A DNA stretch of 41,188 nt from a virus: positions 1 through 41,188 of IMG/VR virus record IMGVR_UViG_3300023180_000132; one strand, written 5' to 3'. Under the pieces are notes generated by a model, which was not told where the DNA came from, did no database searches, and saw nothing but the letters and a program-made list of their open reading frames with translations. How positions within the stretch are numbered: position 1 is the first letter of the stretch; the number at the start of each line of letters is the position of its first letter. The translations under genes and the position numbers were made by a program. Shown piece after piece: positions 8,078 through 16,318 of this stretch.

Positions 8078-8527
8078 ATGGTTGACTCACGAGCTAAAGG
8101 AGCTAGAGGAGAGTATTTAGTCAGAGACCTACTTCGAGAACAGACAGAACTAAAGTTTGAAAGAGTCCCTGCTTCAGGTGCTTTAGAGTATTTGAAAGGA
8201 GACTTGTATGTTCCGAATGAAAGAAATAGATTCTGCATAGAAGTAAAAAACTATGCAGATTCTCCTCTCTCTGATAAGATGTTTACGCAAGAAAAAACTA
8301 ATAATTTAATTAGATGGTGGAATAAAGTAGTATTACAGGCAAAGAATGGTAACCAAGAACCTCTACTGTTCTTTAAGTATAATAGATCTAGGGTGTTTGT
8401 TGTAACTGAACTTAAACCCAAGCATTGCTCCAAATATTTCTTTATTTCTTGGCTAAAATGTTATATAATATTAGCTGATGAATGGCTAGAAAAAGAAGAA
8501 ATTGAGTTTATAAATTATGGCATTTGA
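8078..8527 (+). CDS. Hjc-like Holliday junction resolvase / PD-(D/E)XK nuclease
   Basis: A 149-residue nuclease of the archaeal Hjc / restriction-endonuclease-like fold. It opens SRAKGARGEYLVRDLL (catalytic-site Glu E12), followed by FERVPASGAL, KGD (D42) and IEVKNY (E55, K57), matching the E...D...ExK active-site pattern. Like family members it has a basic N-terminus. Its position after the gp46/gp47-like pair and before the 5'-3' exonuclease suits resolution of branched replication or packaging intermediates. An AAAGG sequence lies shortly before the ATG. It overlaps the next gene by 11 nt. Confidence 0.85.
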   Translation: MVDSRAKGARGEYLVRDLLREQTELKFERVPASGALEYLKGDLYVPNERNRFCIEVKNYADSPLSDKMFTQEKTNNLIRWWNKVVLQAKNGNQEPLLFFKYNRSRVFVVTELKPKHCSKYFFISWLKCYIILADEWLEKEEIEFINYGI

Positions 8528-9356
8528 CTTTTCAGAAAAACTTATCGATAGTGACCAAAGTGCAACTCTTATTGTAGATGCACTTAATTTAGCGTTCAGA
8601 TGGAAACATCAAGGACGAACAGACTTTTGTTCAGATTATATTAGAACAGTCCAGTCTCTTGCCAGGTCTTATGACTGTGGTAATGTAATTATTGCTGCAG
8701 ACTGGGGCAATTCTACCTACAGAAAAGAAATCTGTGAGGACTACAAACAGAATCGTAAAGATAAATTTGCAGATCAAACAGAAGAAGAGAAAGAAGCCTT
8801 TGAGCAATTTTTTCTTGAATTTGAAAGAACTCTTGATGAACTTGCAGAAAGCTATACCGTTCTTCGATTCAAAGGTGTAGAGGCAGACGACATTGCTGCA
8901 CATCTAGTAAAGAATAAATCGAAGTATGGATTAGAAAAAATCTGGCTGATTTCTAGTGACAGAGACTGGGACTTGTTAGTTCAAGATGACGTAAGTAGAT
9001 TTTCTTATGTTACTCGTAAAGAAGTTCGATCAGACAACTGGAATGAACACTACGATGTAGAGCCAGAAGATTATATCTCGCTCAAGTGCCTTACTGGCGA
9101 TAAAGGTGATAATGTTGCAGGTATTCCTGGCATTGGCCCTGCAAGAGCAAGTAGCCTTATTAAAGACTATGGCAGTGCAATGGATATTTATGACGCTTTG
9201 CCTATCAACAGTAAGTATAAATTCATACAAAATTTAAATAATAGTGGGGATCAAATACTGATAAACTATCAGTTAATGGATTTAATAGCTTTTTGTGATA
9301 ATGCTATAGGAGCTGATAATATATCAGAAATAGAAGGGAGAATGTTAAGTGCTTGA
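8517..9356 (+). CDS. 5'-3' exonuclease / flap endonuclease (FEN family)
   Basis: Structure-specific 5' nuclease, 279 residues, related to T7 gp6, T5 D15 and the Pol I N-terminal domain. Acidic metal-site motifs appear in order: IVDALN, IAADWG with YRKEICEDYKQNRK (the basic arch segment), GVEADD, SSDRDWDLLVQ and TGDKGDNVAGI. A helix-hairpin-helix GIPGIGPARAS follows. It would remove RNA primers and flaps, replacing the 5' nuclease domain not seen in the polymerase. The ATG overlaps the resolvase gene, and its end overlaps nrdA by 8 nt. Confidence 0.93.
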   Translation: MAFDFSEKLIDSDQSATLIVDALNLAFRWKHQGRTDFCSDYIRTVQSLARSYDCGNVIIAADWGNSTYRKEICEDYKQNRKDKFADQTEEEKEAFEQFFLEFERTLDELAESYTVLRFKGVEADDIAAHLVKNKSKYGLEKIWLISSDRDWDLLVQDDVSRFSYVTRKEVRSDNWNEHYDVEPEDYISLKCLTGDKGDNVAGIPGIGPARASSLIKDYGSAMDIYDALPINSKYKFIQNLNNSGDQILINYQLMDLIAFCDNAIGADNISEIEGRMLSA

Positions 9357-11121
9357 GTTAGATTATAACAGAGATAGTTATTTGTCGGAGTTTAGTATAA
9401 AAACTCTAAATGACAGATATATGGTAGAAGCAGAAAATTCTCCTCAAGATGCATTTGCACGGGCAGCTACTGCATTTGCAGACGATGAAGAACACGCACA
9501 GCGTTTGTACGACTATGCCAGTAAGTTGTGGTTTATGTTCTCTACTCCGGTTCTGAGCAATGGAGGAACTACTCGAGGGCTTCCAATTAGCTGCTTTCTA
9601 AACTATGTAGATGATAGTAGAGAAGGAATTACTGGACACTATACAGAAAATGCTTTTCTCTCCTCTGTTGGTGGTGGCATCGGCGGGTGCTGGAACGGGG
9701 TCAGGAGCGTAGGCTCGAAAACGAGCAATGGCTCCGAAAGTACGGGAGTGATTCCGTTTCTAAAAGTTGTGGATGCAGAAATGCTTGCTTTCTCTCAAGG
9801 CGTAACACGTCGAGGAAGCTATGCTGCATACCTAGATATGTCTCATCCAGAAATAGAAGAATTTCTCGATGTTCGCAAACCAACAGGTGGAGACATTAAT
9901 CGTAAGTCTATCAACTTACACCATGCAGTTGTAGTTCCTGACAGATTTATGCAATTGATTGAAGGTGCTACAATGCAGGAAGGATTTGATGATAGTTGGA
10001 ACTTGATCGATCCTCACACAAACCAGGTTGTAAAAACCGTATCTGCAAAAACATTGTGGGTAAAATTGATTCAAAATCGTGTGGAAACAGGCGAGCCGTA
10101 CATTATGTTTGAAGATACTGTACAAAATGCTCTTCCCTCTTTTCAGAAGGAATTAGGGCTAAAAGTACATCACTCAAACTTATGTTCGGAAATAACCTTA
10201 CCAACGGACAAAGATAGAACAGCAGTATGTTGTCTGTCAAGTGTAAATCTTGAAGAATACGATCAGTGGAAAGACAATGAAATGTTTATTCCTGATCTTA
10301 TTCGTATGCTTGACAACGTACTCACTTATTTTATAGAAAATGCTCCTGATAGCCTTCACCGTGCTCGATTCAGTGCTTGGAGAGAGCGAAGTATCGGTCT
10401 TGGAGCAATGGGATTTCATGCTTATTTGCAGCGACATAACATTCCTTTTGAGAGTGCCATTGCAAAAAGCAGAAATATGCAAATGTTTCGGAGAATAAAA
10501 GATGAAGCAGTTAGAGCTACAAAAGATCTTGCTATTAGTCGTGGAGAATGTCCTGACAGTTCTGGCAATGGTGTGCGCAACAGCCATTTATTGGCTATTG
10601 CTCCTAATGCTAGCAGCAGTATTATTTGTGGCAACACTAGCCCAAGCATTGAACCTTACCGCGCTAATGCATTTGTACAAAAAACTAAGACAGGCAGCTC
10701 GCTTCTCAAAAACGAATATCTAGAAAATACTCTTGATGACATTGGAATGAATACGGACGAAGTATGGAAAAGTATTATTACAAATAACGGTTCTGTGCAA
10801 CATCTCGAATTCCTCGATGATTATACAAAAGACGTTTTCAAAACCGCTGTAGAGATAGATCAACGGTGGGTAGTGGAGTTTGCAGCAGATCGACAAGAAT
10901 ATATTTGTCAAAGTCAGTCTCTCAATCTATTCTTTCCTGCTGATGTGTCAAAGCAAGAGCTTCACGCTCTACACATGATGGCTTGGAAACGAAAAGTAAA
11001 GACTTTGTACTATTTACGAAGTGAAGCTATCAAGAGAGCAGATAAAGTATCAGATGAAGCTCTTCGACAAATGATTTTTGACTCTATAGATGACAATGCT
11101 TGTCTGGCGTGTGAAGGATGA
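9349..11121 (+). CDS. nrdA: Class I ribonucleotide reductase large subunit
   Basis: Reduces ribonucleoside diphosphates to deoxy forms with NrdB. The start is GTG at 9349 with GGGAG at 9336-9340. Active-site residues are visible: C82 (LPISCFLNYV), N277-L-C279-S-E281, C294 (AVCCLSSVNL), the tyrosine pair in KTLYYLRSEAI, and C-terminal C585-x2-C588 for thiol regeneration. Specificity-loop regions GGIGGCWNGVRSVG and SQGVTRRGSYAA are present. At 590 residues it is shorter than E. coli NrdA and lacks the N-terminal ATP-cone, so dATP inhibition through that domain should be absent. No glutaredoxin or thioredoxin gene is visible nearby. Overlaps the methylase-like gene by 4 nt. Confidence 0.95.
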   Translation: MLELDYNRDSYLSEFSIKTLNDRYMVEAENSPQDAFARAATAFADDEEHAQRLYDYASKLWFMFSTPVLSNGGTTRGLPISCFLNYVDDSREGITGHYTENAFLSSVGGGIGGCWNGVRSVGSKTSNGSESTGVIPFLKVVDAEMLAFSQGVTRRGSYAAYLDMSHPEIEEFLDVRKPTGGDINRKSINLHHAVVVPDRFMQLIEGATMQEGFDDSWNLIDPHTNQVVKTVSAKTLWVKLIQNRVETGEPYIMFEDTVQNALPSFQKELGLKVHHSNLCSEITLPTDKDRTAVCCLSSVNLEEYDQWKDNEMFIPDLIRMLDNVLTYFIENAPDSLHRARFSAWRERSIGLGAMGFHAYLQRHNIPFESAIAKSRNMQMFRRIKDEAVRATKDLAISRGECPDSSGNGVRNSHLLAIAPNASSSIICGNTSPSIEPYRANAFVQKTKTGSSLLKNEYLENTLDDIGMNTDEVWKSIITNNGSVQHLEFLDDYTKDVFKTAVEIDQRWVVEFAADRQEYICQSQSLNLFFPADVSKQELHALHMMAWKRKVKTLYYLRSEAIKRADKVSDEALRQMIFDSIDDNACLACEG

Positions 11122-11714
11122 GAGTACTCGTAGCTTGTGAATTTAGTGGAACAGTAAGAGATTGTTTCATTGCTCTTGGGCATGATGCAATCTCTTGCGA
11201 CCTACTTCCTACGGAGGCACCCGGGCCCCACATAGAAGGAGACTGTTTAGAGCCTCTTTACAATGAAACTTGGGATTTAGTGATTGCACATCCTCCTTGC
11301 ACTTACATAGCTGCAAGCGGATTGCATTGGAACAAAAAACAGCCTGAAAGAGAAAAGAAAACAGAAGCTGCATTACAGTTCATAACCGATATATGGAACG
11401 CTCCTGTAGAAAAAATGTGTATAGAAAATCCAGTTGGATGTATAAATACTCGACTTGACTTTATGCCAAGACCTCAGTATGTGCAACCATATGACTTTGG
11501 TGAAAATGCAAGCAAGAAAACAGGGCTCTGGCTTCGAGGACTGTCTCCACTCACTAAGACTGAGTACATTCCAGGTCGAGAAGTAAATGGGAAGATGCGA
11601 TGGGATAATCAGTCTGATAGTGGGCAGTCAAAACTTGGTGGCGGCAGTGGACATGAGAGAAGTATTACCTATTTTGGTATAGCGGCTGCAATGGCAGAGC
11701 AGTGGGGAATTTAA
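11118..11714 (+). CDS. C5-cytosine DNA methylase-like protein
   Basis: A 198-residue protein with reduced C5-cytosine methyltransferase motifs: motif I-like VLVACEFSGTVRDCF with a following acidic D28, motif IV AHPPCTYIA with the candidate catalytic C61, and motif VI ENP (E103-N104). The C-terminus (GHERSITYFGIAAAMAEQWG) looks like a motif X equivalent. It is much shorter than typical C5 methylases (over 300 residues) and has no recognisable target-recognition domain. It lies between nrdA and nrdB with overlaps on both sides, so it could act on phage DNA or on a nucleotide; the substrate is unknown. Proteins of this kind are common in phages and usually annotated only as DNA methylase. Confidence 0.75.
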   Translation: MRVLVACEFSGTVRDCFIALGHDAISCDLLPTEAPGPHIEGDCLEPLYNETWDLVIAHPPCTYIAASGLHWNKKQPEREKKTEAALQFITDIWNAPVEKMCIENPVGCINTRLDFMPRPQYVQPYDFGENASKKTGLWLRGLSPLTKTEYIPGREVNGKMRWDNQSDSGQSKLGGGSGHERSITYFGIAAAMAEQWGI

Positions 11715-12673
11715 TGAATCTACTTGAAGAAAGACAATATTACAAACCTTTTAATTATCCGTGGGCATTTGAGCATTACAAAACTCAACAGCATATGCAT
11801 TGGCTGCCGAGTGAAGTAAATCTTGCGGATGACTTAAGAGATTATCGTGAAAAACTGACTCCAGAAAATAGAAATCTTATCAATTCTATTTTTCGATTTT
11901 TCACGCAAGCAGACGTAGATGTGTGCTGTGGGTATGCAAAACACTATCTGCCTACTTTTAAACAGCCAGAAGTACGAATGATGCTTGCTGCTTTTGCAAG
12001 TATGGAAGCGGTACATCAAGAAGCCTACTCTTTATTGCTAGAAACTCTTGGATTTGACGATGATGAATATCAAAAATTCACAGAACATAAAGCAATGATG
12101 GATAAGCATGAGTATCTAAGCGACTTTGGAATGGATAATCCTATGAATATTGCAAAAACAATGGCAATATACAGTGGATTTACAGAAGGAGTGCAACTCT
12201 TTAGTAGTTTTGCGATTCTACTGAATTTTCCTCGTCACAATCTTATGAAAGGTATGGGACAGATTGTAACCTGGTCTGTGCGAGATGAAAGTCTGCACGT
12301 TGAAGGCATGAGTCAACTGTTTCGTACTTTTGTAAAAGAAAATCCAGAGGTATGGAATGATGATCTTAAATATCAAATCTACTGCGCTGCAGAAAGAACT
12401 GTGGATTTAGAAGATGCTTTTATTGATCTTTGTTTTGACGGTGCTGATGTACCAGATCTTACAGCGGAAGAAGTAAAAGAATATATTCGATACATTGCAG
12501 ATCGTAGACTTTTAGGTCTTGGAATGAAAAAGATTTTCAATAGTGAGAAGAATCCACTTGGGTGGCTAGACTATATGCTTAACGGAGTCGAGCATACAAA
12601 CTTCTTTGAAAATCGAGCTACAGAATATTCTCGTGCAAGTACAACAGGAAACTGGCAAGATATATTCAAATAA
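11714..12673 (+). CDS. nrdB: Class I ribonucleotide reductase small subunit
   Basis: Diiron-tyrosyl radical subunit, 319 residues from the ATG at 11714, which overlaps the methylase stop (TAATG) and has a GGGGA RBS; a GTG at 11702 is less likely. All metal ligands are seen: D67, E98, H101 (SMEAVHQEAY), E158 (FTEG), E192 and H195 (RDESLHVEG), with the correct spacing. The radical tyrosine Y105 is present four residues after H101, so this is a tyrosyl-radical enzyme and not a Phe-type class Ic. The C-terminus (TGNWQDIF) should dock on NrdA. It is the last gene of the plus-strand arm, followed at once by a terminator. Confidence 0.95.
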   Translation: MNLLEERQYYKPFNYPWAFEHYKTQQHMHWLPSEVNLADDLRDYREKLTPENRNLINSIFRFFTQADVDVCCGYAKHYLPTFKQPEVRMMLAAFASMEAVHQEAYSLLLETLGFDDDEYQKFTEHKAMMDKHEYLSDFGMDNPMNIAKTMAIYSGFTEGVQLFSSFAILLNFPRHNLMKGMGQIVTWSVRDESLHVEGMSQLFRTFVKENPEVWNDDLKYQIYCAAERTVDLEDAFIDLCFDGADVPDLTAEEVKEYIRYIADRRLLGLGMKKIFNSEKNPLGWLDYMLNGVEHTNFFENRATEYSRASTTGNWQDIFK

Positions 12674-12675
12674 AG

Positions 12676-12703
12676 AAAAGCCCGCTTAGTGCGGGCTTTT
12701 TAT
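12676..12703. terminator. Bidirectional intrinsic terminator between convergent arms
   Basis: AAAAGCCCGC (12676-12685), loop TTAGT and GCGGGCTTTT (12691-12700) form a GC-rich stem flanked by A and T runs on both sides, so it can end transcription from either strand. It lies 2 nt after nrdB and overlaps the end of the minus-strand adhesin gene. Confidence 0.93.
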
Positions 12704-15700
12704 TAAACTACTCTTATTTTTAAGTTATTTCCCGTTAATGCTGTAATCCTGACCTTATTCTGGGCAGGAGCGTCATAGTCGTAATCAGTACCCAGTATCG
12801 CGCCTTTATTAAGTACATTGGCATCGTAGTTAATAGACACACCGTCACTAGATGGAACCGTAGACCCACTGGTTAGGTTAAATACTATGGCAAGGTCTAG
12901 GTCATTACCCAGTGTAAAGTGGTTAGCGTCAGATACAGCGTCTAGCTGAGTCTTGTTCATTAGGTTTGGATAAGATGTAGTGCTTGTGCTGTATTGATAT
13001 ATTGAGTCAGTATCAAGGGTATACATCTTTGTTCCATTATTGTTAAAGAGAAGTCCATACGGGTTTGTTGCTTGAGATGCAAAAGAAAACTCTACAGAAT
13101 CAGATGTTCCAGTTGATATGTCATATGCTGTGCTTAATGAATATTGTTGAACCTTATCATTAGAGTTTCCTGTAATGAAAAATTTAGTTCCATCACTATT
13201 AAACTTCATATCATACGGATTAGGGACTAGCCCGCCTACGGTAAGACTTTTAGATGCATATGATACTGTTGATACATCCCACGCAGTTGATAATGTATAT
13301 TGGTAAACAGCCGATGTAGAACCACCAGCATTGTTCGCTGCATACATTTTTGTTCCATCAGGACTAAACAATAGTCCAGTAAAACCAAAACTAGCAGTTA
13401 CTTGAGTTCCAGTATTAAAACTTACGGAATCATAGCTTGCCGTACTTAAATCAAATGCCGTTGACAGTGAGTATTGAAGTACTTTTTTGTTATCAGCATC
13501 GCCAACATACATTTTTGAACCATCAGATTTAAATTTTACACTGTATGCATTTAATGATTGACTACTCACAGAAAACGATGTGCCAGAATCAGACATTGTT
13601 GACACATCATAGGCGCTGCTTAAATCGTATTCATAAACAAGGTCTGTGTTTGGAGCTACTAAAAATAATTTAGTACCGTCTGAATTAAAATCCGCACCTC
13701 TTGCAGACGCAGGTCCAGTATTCCAAGAAAAAGTTGTTGAATCGTAACTTGCCGCACTTATTTGATAGCCATTTACCAAAGTTGCACCTTCCATAGCCTC
13801 CTGCAAAGCATTCAACTCTGTGTTGGTAGTCGCGTTAGCCCAAGTAGTAGACGCATAAGTACCATTGGAGTTGTACTGCCAAGTGCCTGAGTTGTTACGG
13901 ACAATAGACCGTATGCCATCAGTGTTATCGGCAATCTTCCAAGTAGCTCTATCGTCTGTTGAGACTGCGTAGTAAACACTTCCATCACCAGCAGCTTCAT
14001 CTGCGGTCATAGAGTTAATGTCAGTCCAGTAGGTAGAGTCCGTGGAGTTTGTGGTGTGGACTGCGTGGTAGCCTGTTAATACAGCCTCTGTGCCAATACT
14101 GTAATCATTGACATCAGTACCGCTGTAATCTGCTATAAATATATTTTGCCCATCTGGTTTTAGAAATAAAGCTGTAGGAGTAGATACATTAGAAGAAATA
14201 TTTTTTGTTTTGTTAGAATATGATGCCGTGGAAAGATCAAAACCAGTGGTTAATGTATATTGAAATATATCGCCCGGCTCTGAAACATACACCGTTGTTC
14301 CGTCTGAGTTGAACGCTAAACCATACGCATTAGTCATTTGTGAGGACAAAGAAAAAACTCTAGTATAAGTTGCAGTATCTACTCTAAATGCTGTAGATAA
14401 AGCATATTCTAAAATTCTTATACTACTGTTATCTGTTACAAACATCTTAGTGCCGTCTGAATTAAATTTAATGTCGTATGGCTGTGTTGTATAAGTAGAA
14501 ACGCTAAAAGTTCTCTCTAAGCTAATAGTATTTATGGCATACGCAGTAGTTAAAGAATATTCATACACAGTATTACTAGAATAACCGAGCATATAAAATT
14601 TTGTGCCATCATTATTAAAAATAATTCCTGCTGGAATTGAATCTTGTCCTCCAAGCCCAGCATAAGTAGTATAACTTGCAGTAGAAATATCCCACGCAGT
14701 TGATAAATCAAACTGAACCACATCATTATTACTATCAAATGTCACATACATCTTAGTGCCATCTGGTTTAAATGTAACTCCAACCAAGGTAGATCCTCTT
14801 GCTGAAACATCATACGCTCGGTTGTATGATGCAGTAGATATATCTCTTTCATTTAATAGTCCACCACTCAACTGCAAATCACCATCAGTCGTGTTATACA
14901 CAACGCCATACATCTCCCAAGAGCCTGAAGCTACTTGAGCGTATGAAGTGGGTGCTGTGGTTTCAGATATTGCGCCAGCAGTAGAAGTTAGAACAAACAC
15001 ACCACTGTTAGCTTCAATGGTCTTACCTACGTCAGCAGATGCGAATGAGCCTGTGCCTAAGGTTAAACCTGTTATTGCATTAGTGTATTCGTATACGACA
15101 GTACTTGTCGTAACATACAAACGCGAAAAGTCACTTGGAAAAAATATCCCAAATACTCCTGAATTAAGTGTTTGTGATGTCTTATTATCAAAACTTAAAC
15201 CTGATACGTTGTATGCTGTTGAAGTGCTAAACTGTTTTATATTGTTGGAGGTTGTTGCAACATAAAATTTTGTTCCATCAGAATTTATTGCCAAACCTCT
15301 AGCAGTAGCGTTTGCAACAGTTGACGAAATGTTTATACCTGAATTATAAGATGCTGTAGAAATACTCCACGCTGTACTTAAATTAAATTTCCATATATAC
15401 GTTGTGGAAGTTAATCCTACAAAAAATAAAGAAGTTCCGTCAGTGTTAAAAGCAATAAAATGAGTATTACCGTATCCTGAAATTGTTTTTGTTGCTGTAT
15501 GTGATGCCGTACTAATATCCCAAGCAGTGCTTAAAGAATATTGGACTACCTTGTCGTCACCACCAAGATAAAATTCTGTACCATCAGGCTTAAAAAATAT
15601 GCTTTTTGGGTCAGCAGTTTGAGAACTTACATCAAACTGTTGAGTATACGTTGCTGTGCTTAAATCATATGCAGTGCTTAACGCATATTCTAAAATGACA

Positions 15701-16287
15701 TCATTAGAATCTCCGCAAACAAACATTTTAGTTCCGTCACTGCTTAATACTGCTCCTTTTGCATTAGAGTCTTGGCTAGAAACAGTCACGCTATTTGCAC
15801 TTGTAAAAGTAGAATCTACATTATCAGAAAAACTAAAATCCAAAGTAGTCGCAGGAGCAGAGTCCAAACGTGTGTAATTCTCTGTAGTAGAATTAACGTC
15901 CCAGCTATTATTTGTTGTTCCCGTCTGCGCTACTTCTTTAGTCACGCCCACAACAGGAGACACAACGTTACCTGACAAGGTAATTGTGGCTACTTCACCG
16001 CTTGTGAATGTCTTGGTCAGAGAGCCAGAAGTTACTGAGATGTTGTCTAGCTGTGTTTGGATATTCGAAGTAACGCCATCAACATAGTTAAGCTCTGCTG
16101 TAGTTGCTGTAACTCCATCTAAAATATTAAGTTCTGTTCCAGTTGCAGTAACGCCATCAAGGATGTTGAGTTCTGCTGTAGTTGCAGTAACTCCATCTAA
16201 AATATTAAGTTCTGTTCCAGTTGCAGTAACGCCATCTAGAGCGTTTATAACCGCTGCGCTGTCTGCTATGTCTCTTGGTTTTCCCAT
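12703..16287 (-). CDS. Adhesin/tail fibre protein with 15 propeller-like repeats
   Basis: A 1194-residue candidate receptor-binding protein. The N-terminus (GKPRDIADSAAV) resembles that of the Gly-rich fibre upstream, followed by four 13-residue LDGVTATxxELN repeats. The body holds about 15 units of some 50 residues, each with SDGTKMYV, a Q/E-Y strand and LSTAYDISTASY, in three groups of five separated by inserts of roughly 80 and 115 residues. Units of this type look like beta-propeller blades. The second insert (STDDRATWKIADNTDG to LNALQEAM) and the C-terminus (residues about 1090-1194, ending NLKIRVV) are distinct modules. RBS AGGAGA precedes the ATG. Host binding is inferred from position and architecture. 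Confidence 0.8.
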   Translation of the reverse strand: MGKPRDIADSAAVINALDGVTATGTELNILDGVTATTAELNILDGVTATGTELNILDGVTATTAELNYVDGVTSNIQTQLDNISVTSGSLTKTFTSGEVATITLSGNVVSPVVGVTKEVAQTGTTNNSWDVNSTTENYTRLDSAPATTLDFSFSDNVDSTFTSANSVTVSSQDSNAKGAVLSSDGTKMFVCGDSNDVILEYALSTAYDLSTATYTQQFDVSSQTADPKSIFFKPDGTEFYLGGDDKVVQYSLSTAWDISTASHTATKTISGYGNTHFIAFNTDGTSLFFVGLTSTTYIWKFNLSTAWSISTASYNSGINISSTVANATARGLAINSDGTKFYVATTSNNIKQFSTSTAYNVSGLSFDNKTSQTLNSGVFGIFFPSDFSRLYVTTSTVVYEYTNAITGLTLGTGSFASADVGKTIEANSGVFVLTSTAGAISETTAPTSYAQVASGSWEMYGVVYNTTDGDLQLSGGLLNERDISTASYNRAYDVSARGSTLVGVTFKPDGTKMYVTFDSNNDVVQFDLSTAWDISTASYTTYAGLGGQDSIPAGIIFNNDGTKFYMLGYSSNTVYEYSLTTAYAINTISLERTFSVSTYTTQPYDIKFNSDGTKMFVTDNSSIRILEYALSTAFRVDTATYTRVFSLSSQMTNAYGLAFNSDGTTVYVSEPGDIFQYTLTTGFDLSTASYSNKTKNISSNVSTPTALFLKPDGQNIFIADYSGTDVNDYSIGTEAVLTGYHAVHTTNSTDSTYWTDINSMTADEAAGDGSVYYAVSTDDRATWKIADNTDGIRSIVRNNSGTWQYNSNGTYASTTWANATTNTELNALQEAMEGATLVNGYQISAASYDSTTFSWNTGPASARGADFNSDGTKLFLVAPNTDLVYEYDLSSAYDVSTMSDSGTSFSVSSQSLNAYSVKFKSDGSKMYVGDADNKKVLQYSLSTAFDLSTASYDSVSFNTGTQVTASFGFTGLLFSPDGTKMYAANNAGGSTSAVYQYTLSTAWDVSTVSYASKSLTVGGLVPNPYDMKFNSDGTKFFITGNSNDKVQQYSLSTAYDISTGTSDSVEFSFASQATNPYGLLFNNNGTKMYTLDTDSIYQYSTSTTSYPNLMNKTQLDAVSDANHFTLGNDLDLAIVFNLTSGSTVPSSDGVSINYDANVLNKGAILGTDYDYDAPAQNKVRITALTGNNLKIRVV
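16088..16243 (-). repeat. Four tandem 39-bp repeats (two 78-bp higher-order units)
   Basis: Four consecutive 39-bp units at 16088, 16127, 16166 and 16205 encode LDGVTATGTELNI or LDGVTATTAELNI. Units 1 and 3 are near identical, as are 2 and 4, so a 78-bp pair was duplicated. Related units occur in the 217-residue fibre protein gene. Confidence 0.85.
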
Positions 16288-16288
16288 C

Positions 16289-16318
16289 TTATTCTCCTGG
16301 CTCAGTTGGCCAAATCAT
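16289..16318 (-). pseudogene. Nine-codon remnant of a tail-fibre assembly chaperone C-terminus
   Basis: The gap before the adhesin gene reads in frame as MIWPTEPGE followed by TAA. WPTEPG matches exactly the C-terminus of the intact chaperone gene at 18858-19355 (TVTWPTEPGA). In both places this stretch carries the GGAG Shine-Dalgarno of the fibre gene that follows. It is best explained as a scar of fibre module exchange. Confidence 0.65.

Noticed and set aside
10310-10337. TTGACA-N16-TATAGA inside nrdA
   Set aside because: Weaker -10, lies mid-gene in an AT-rich region and serves no obvious downstream start.
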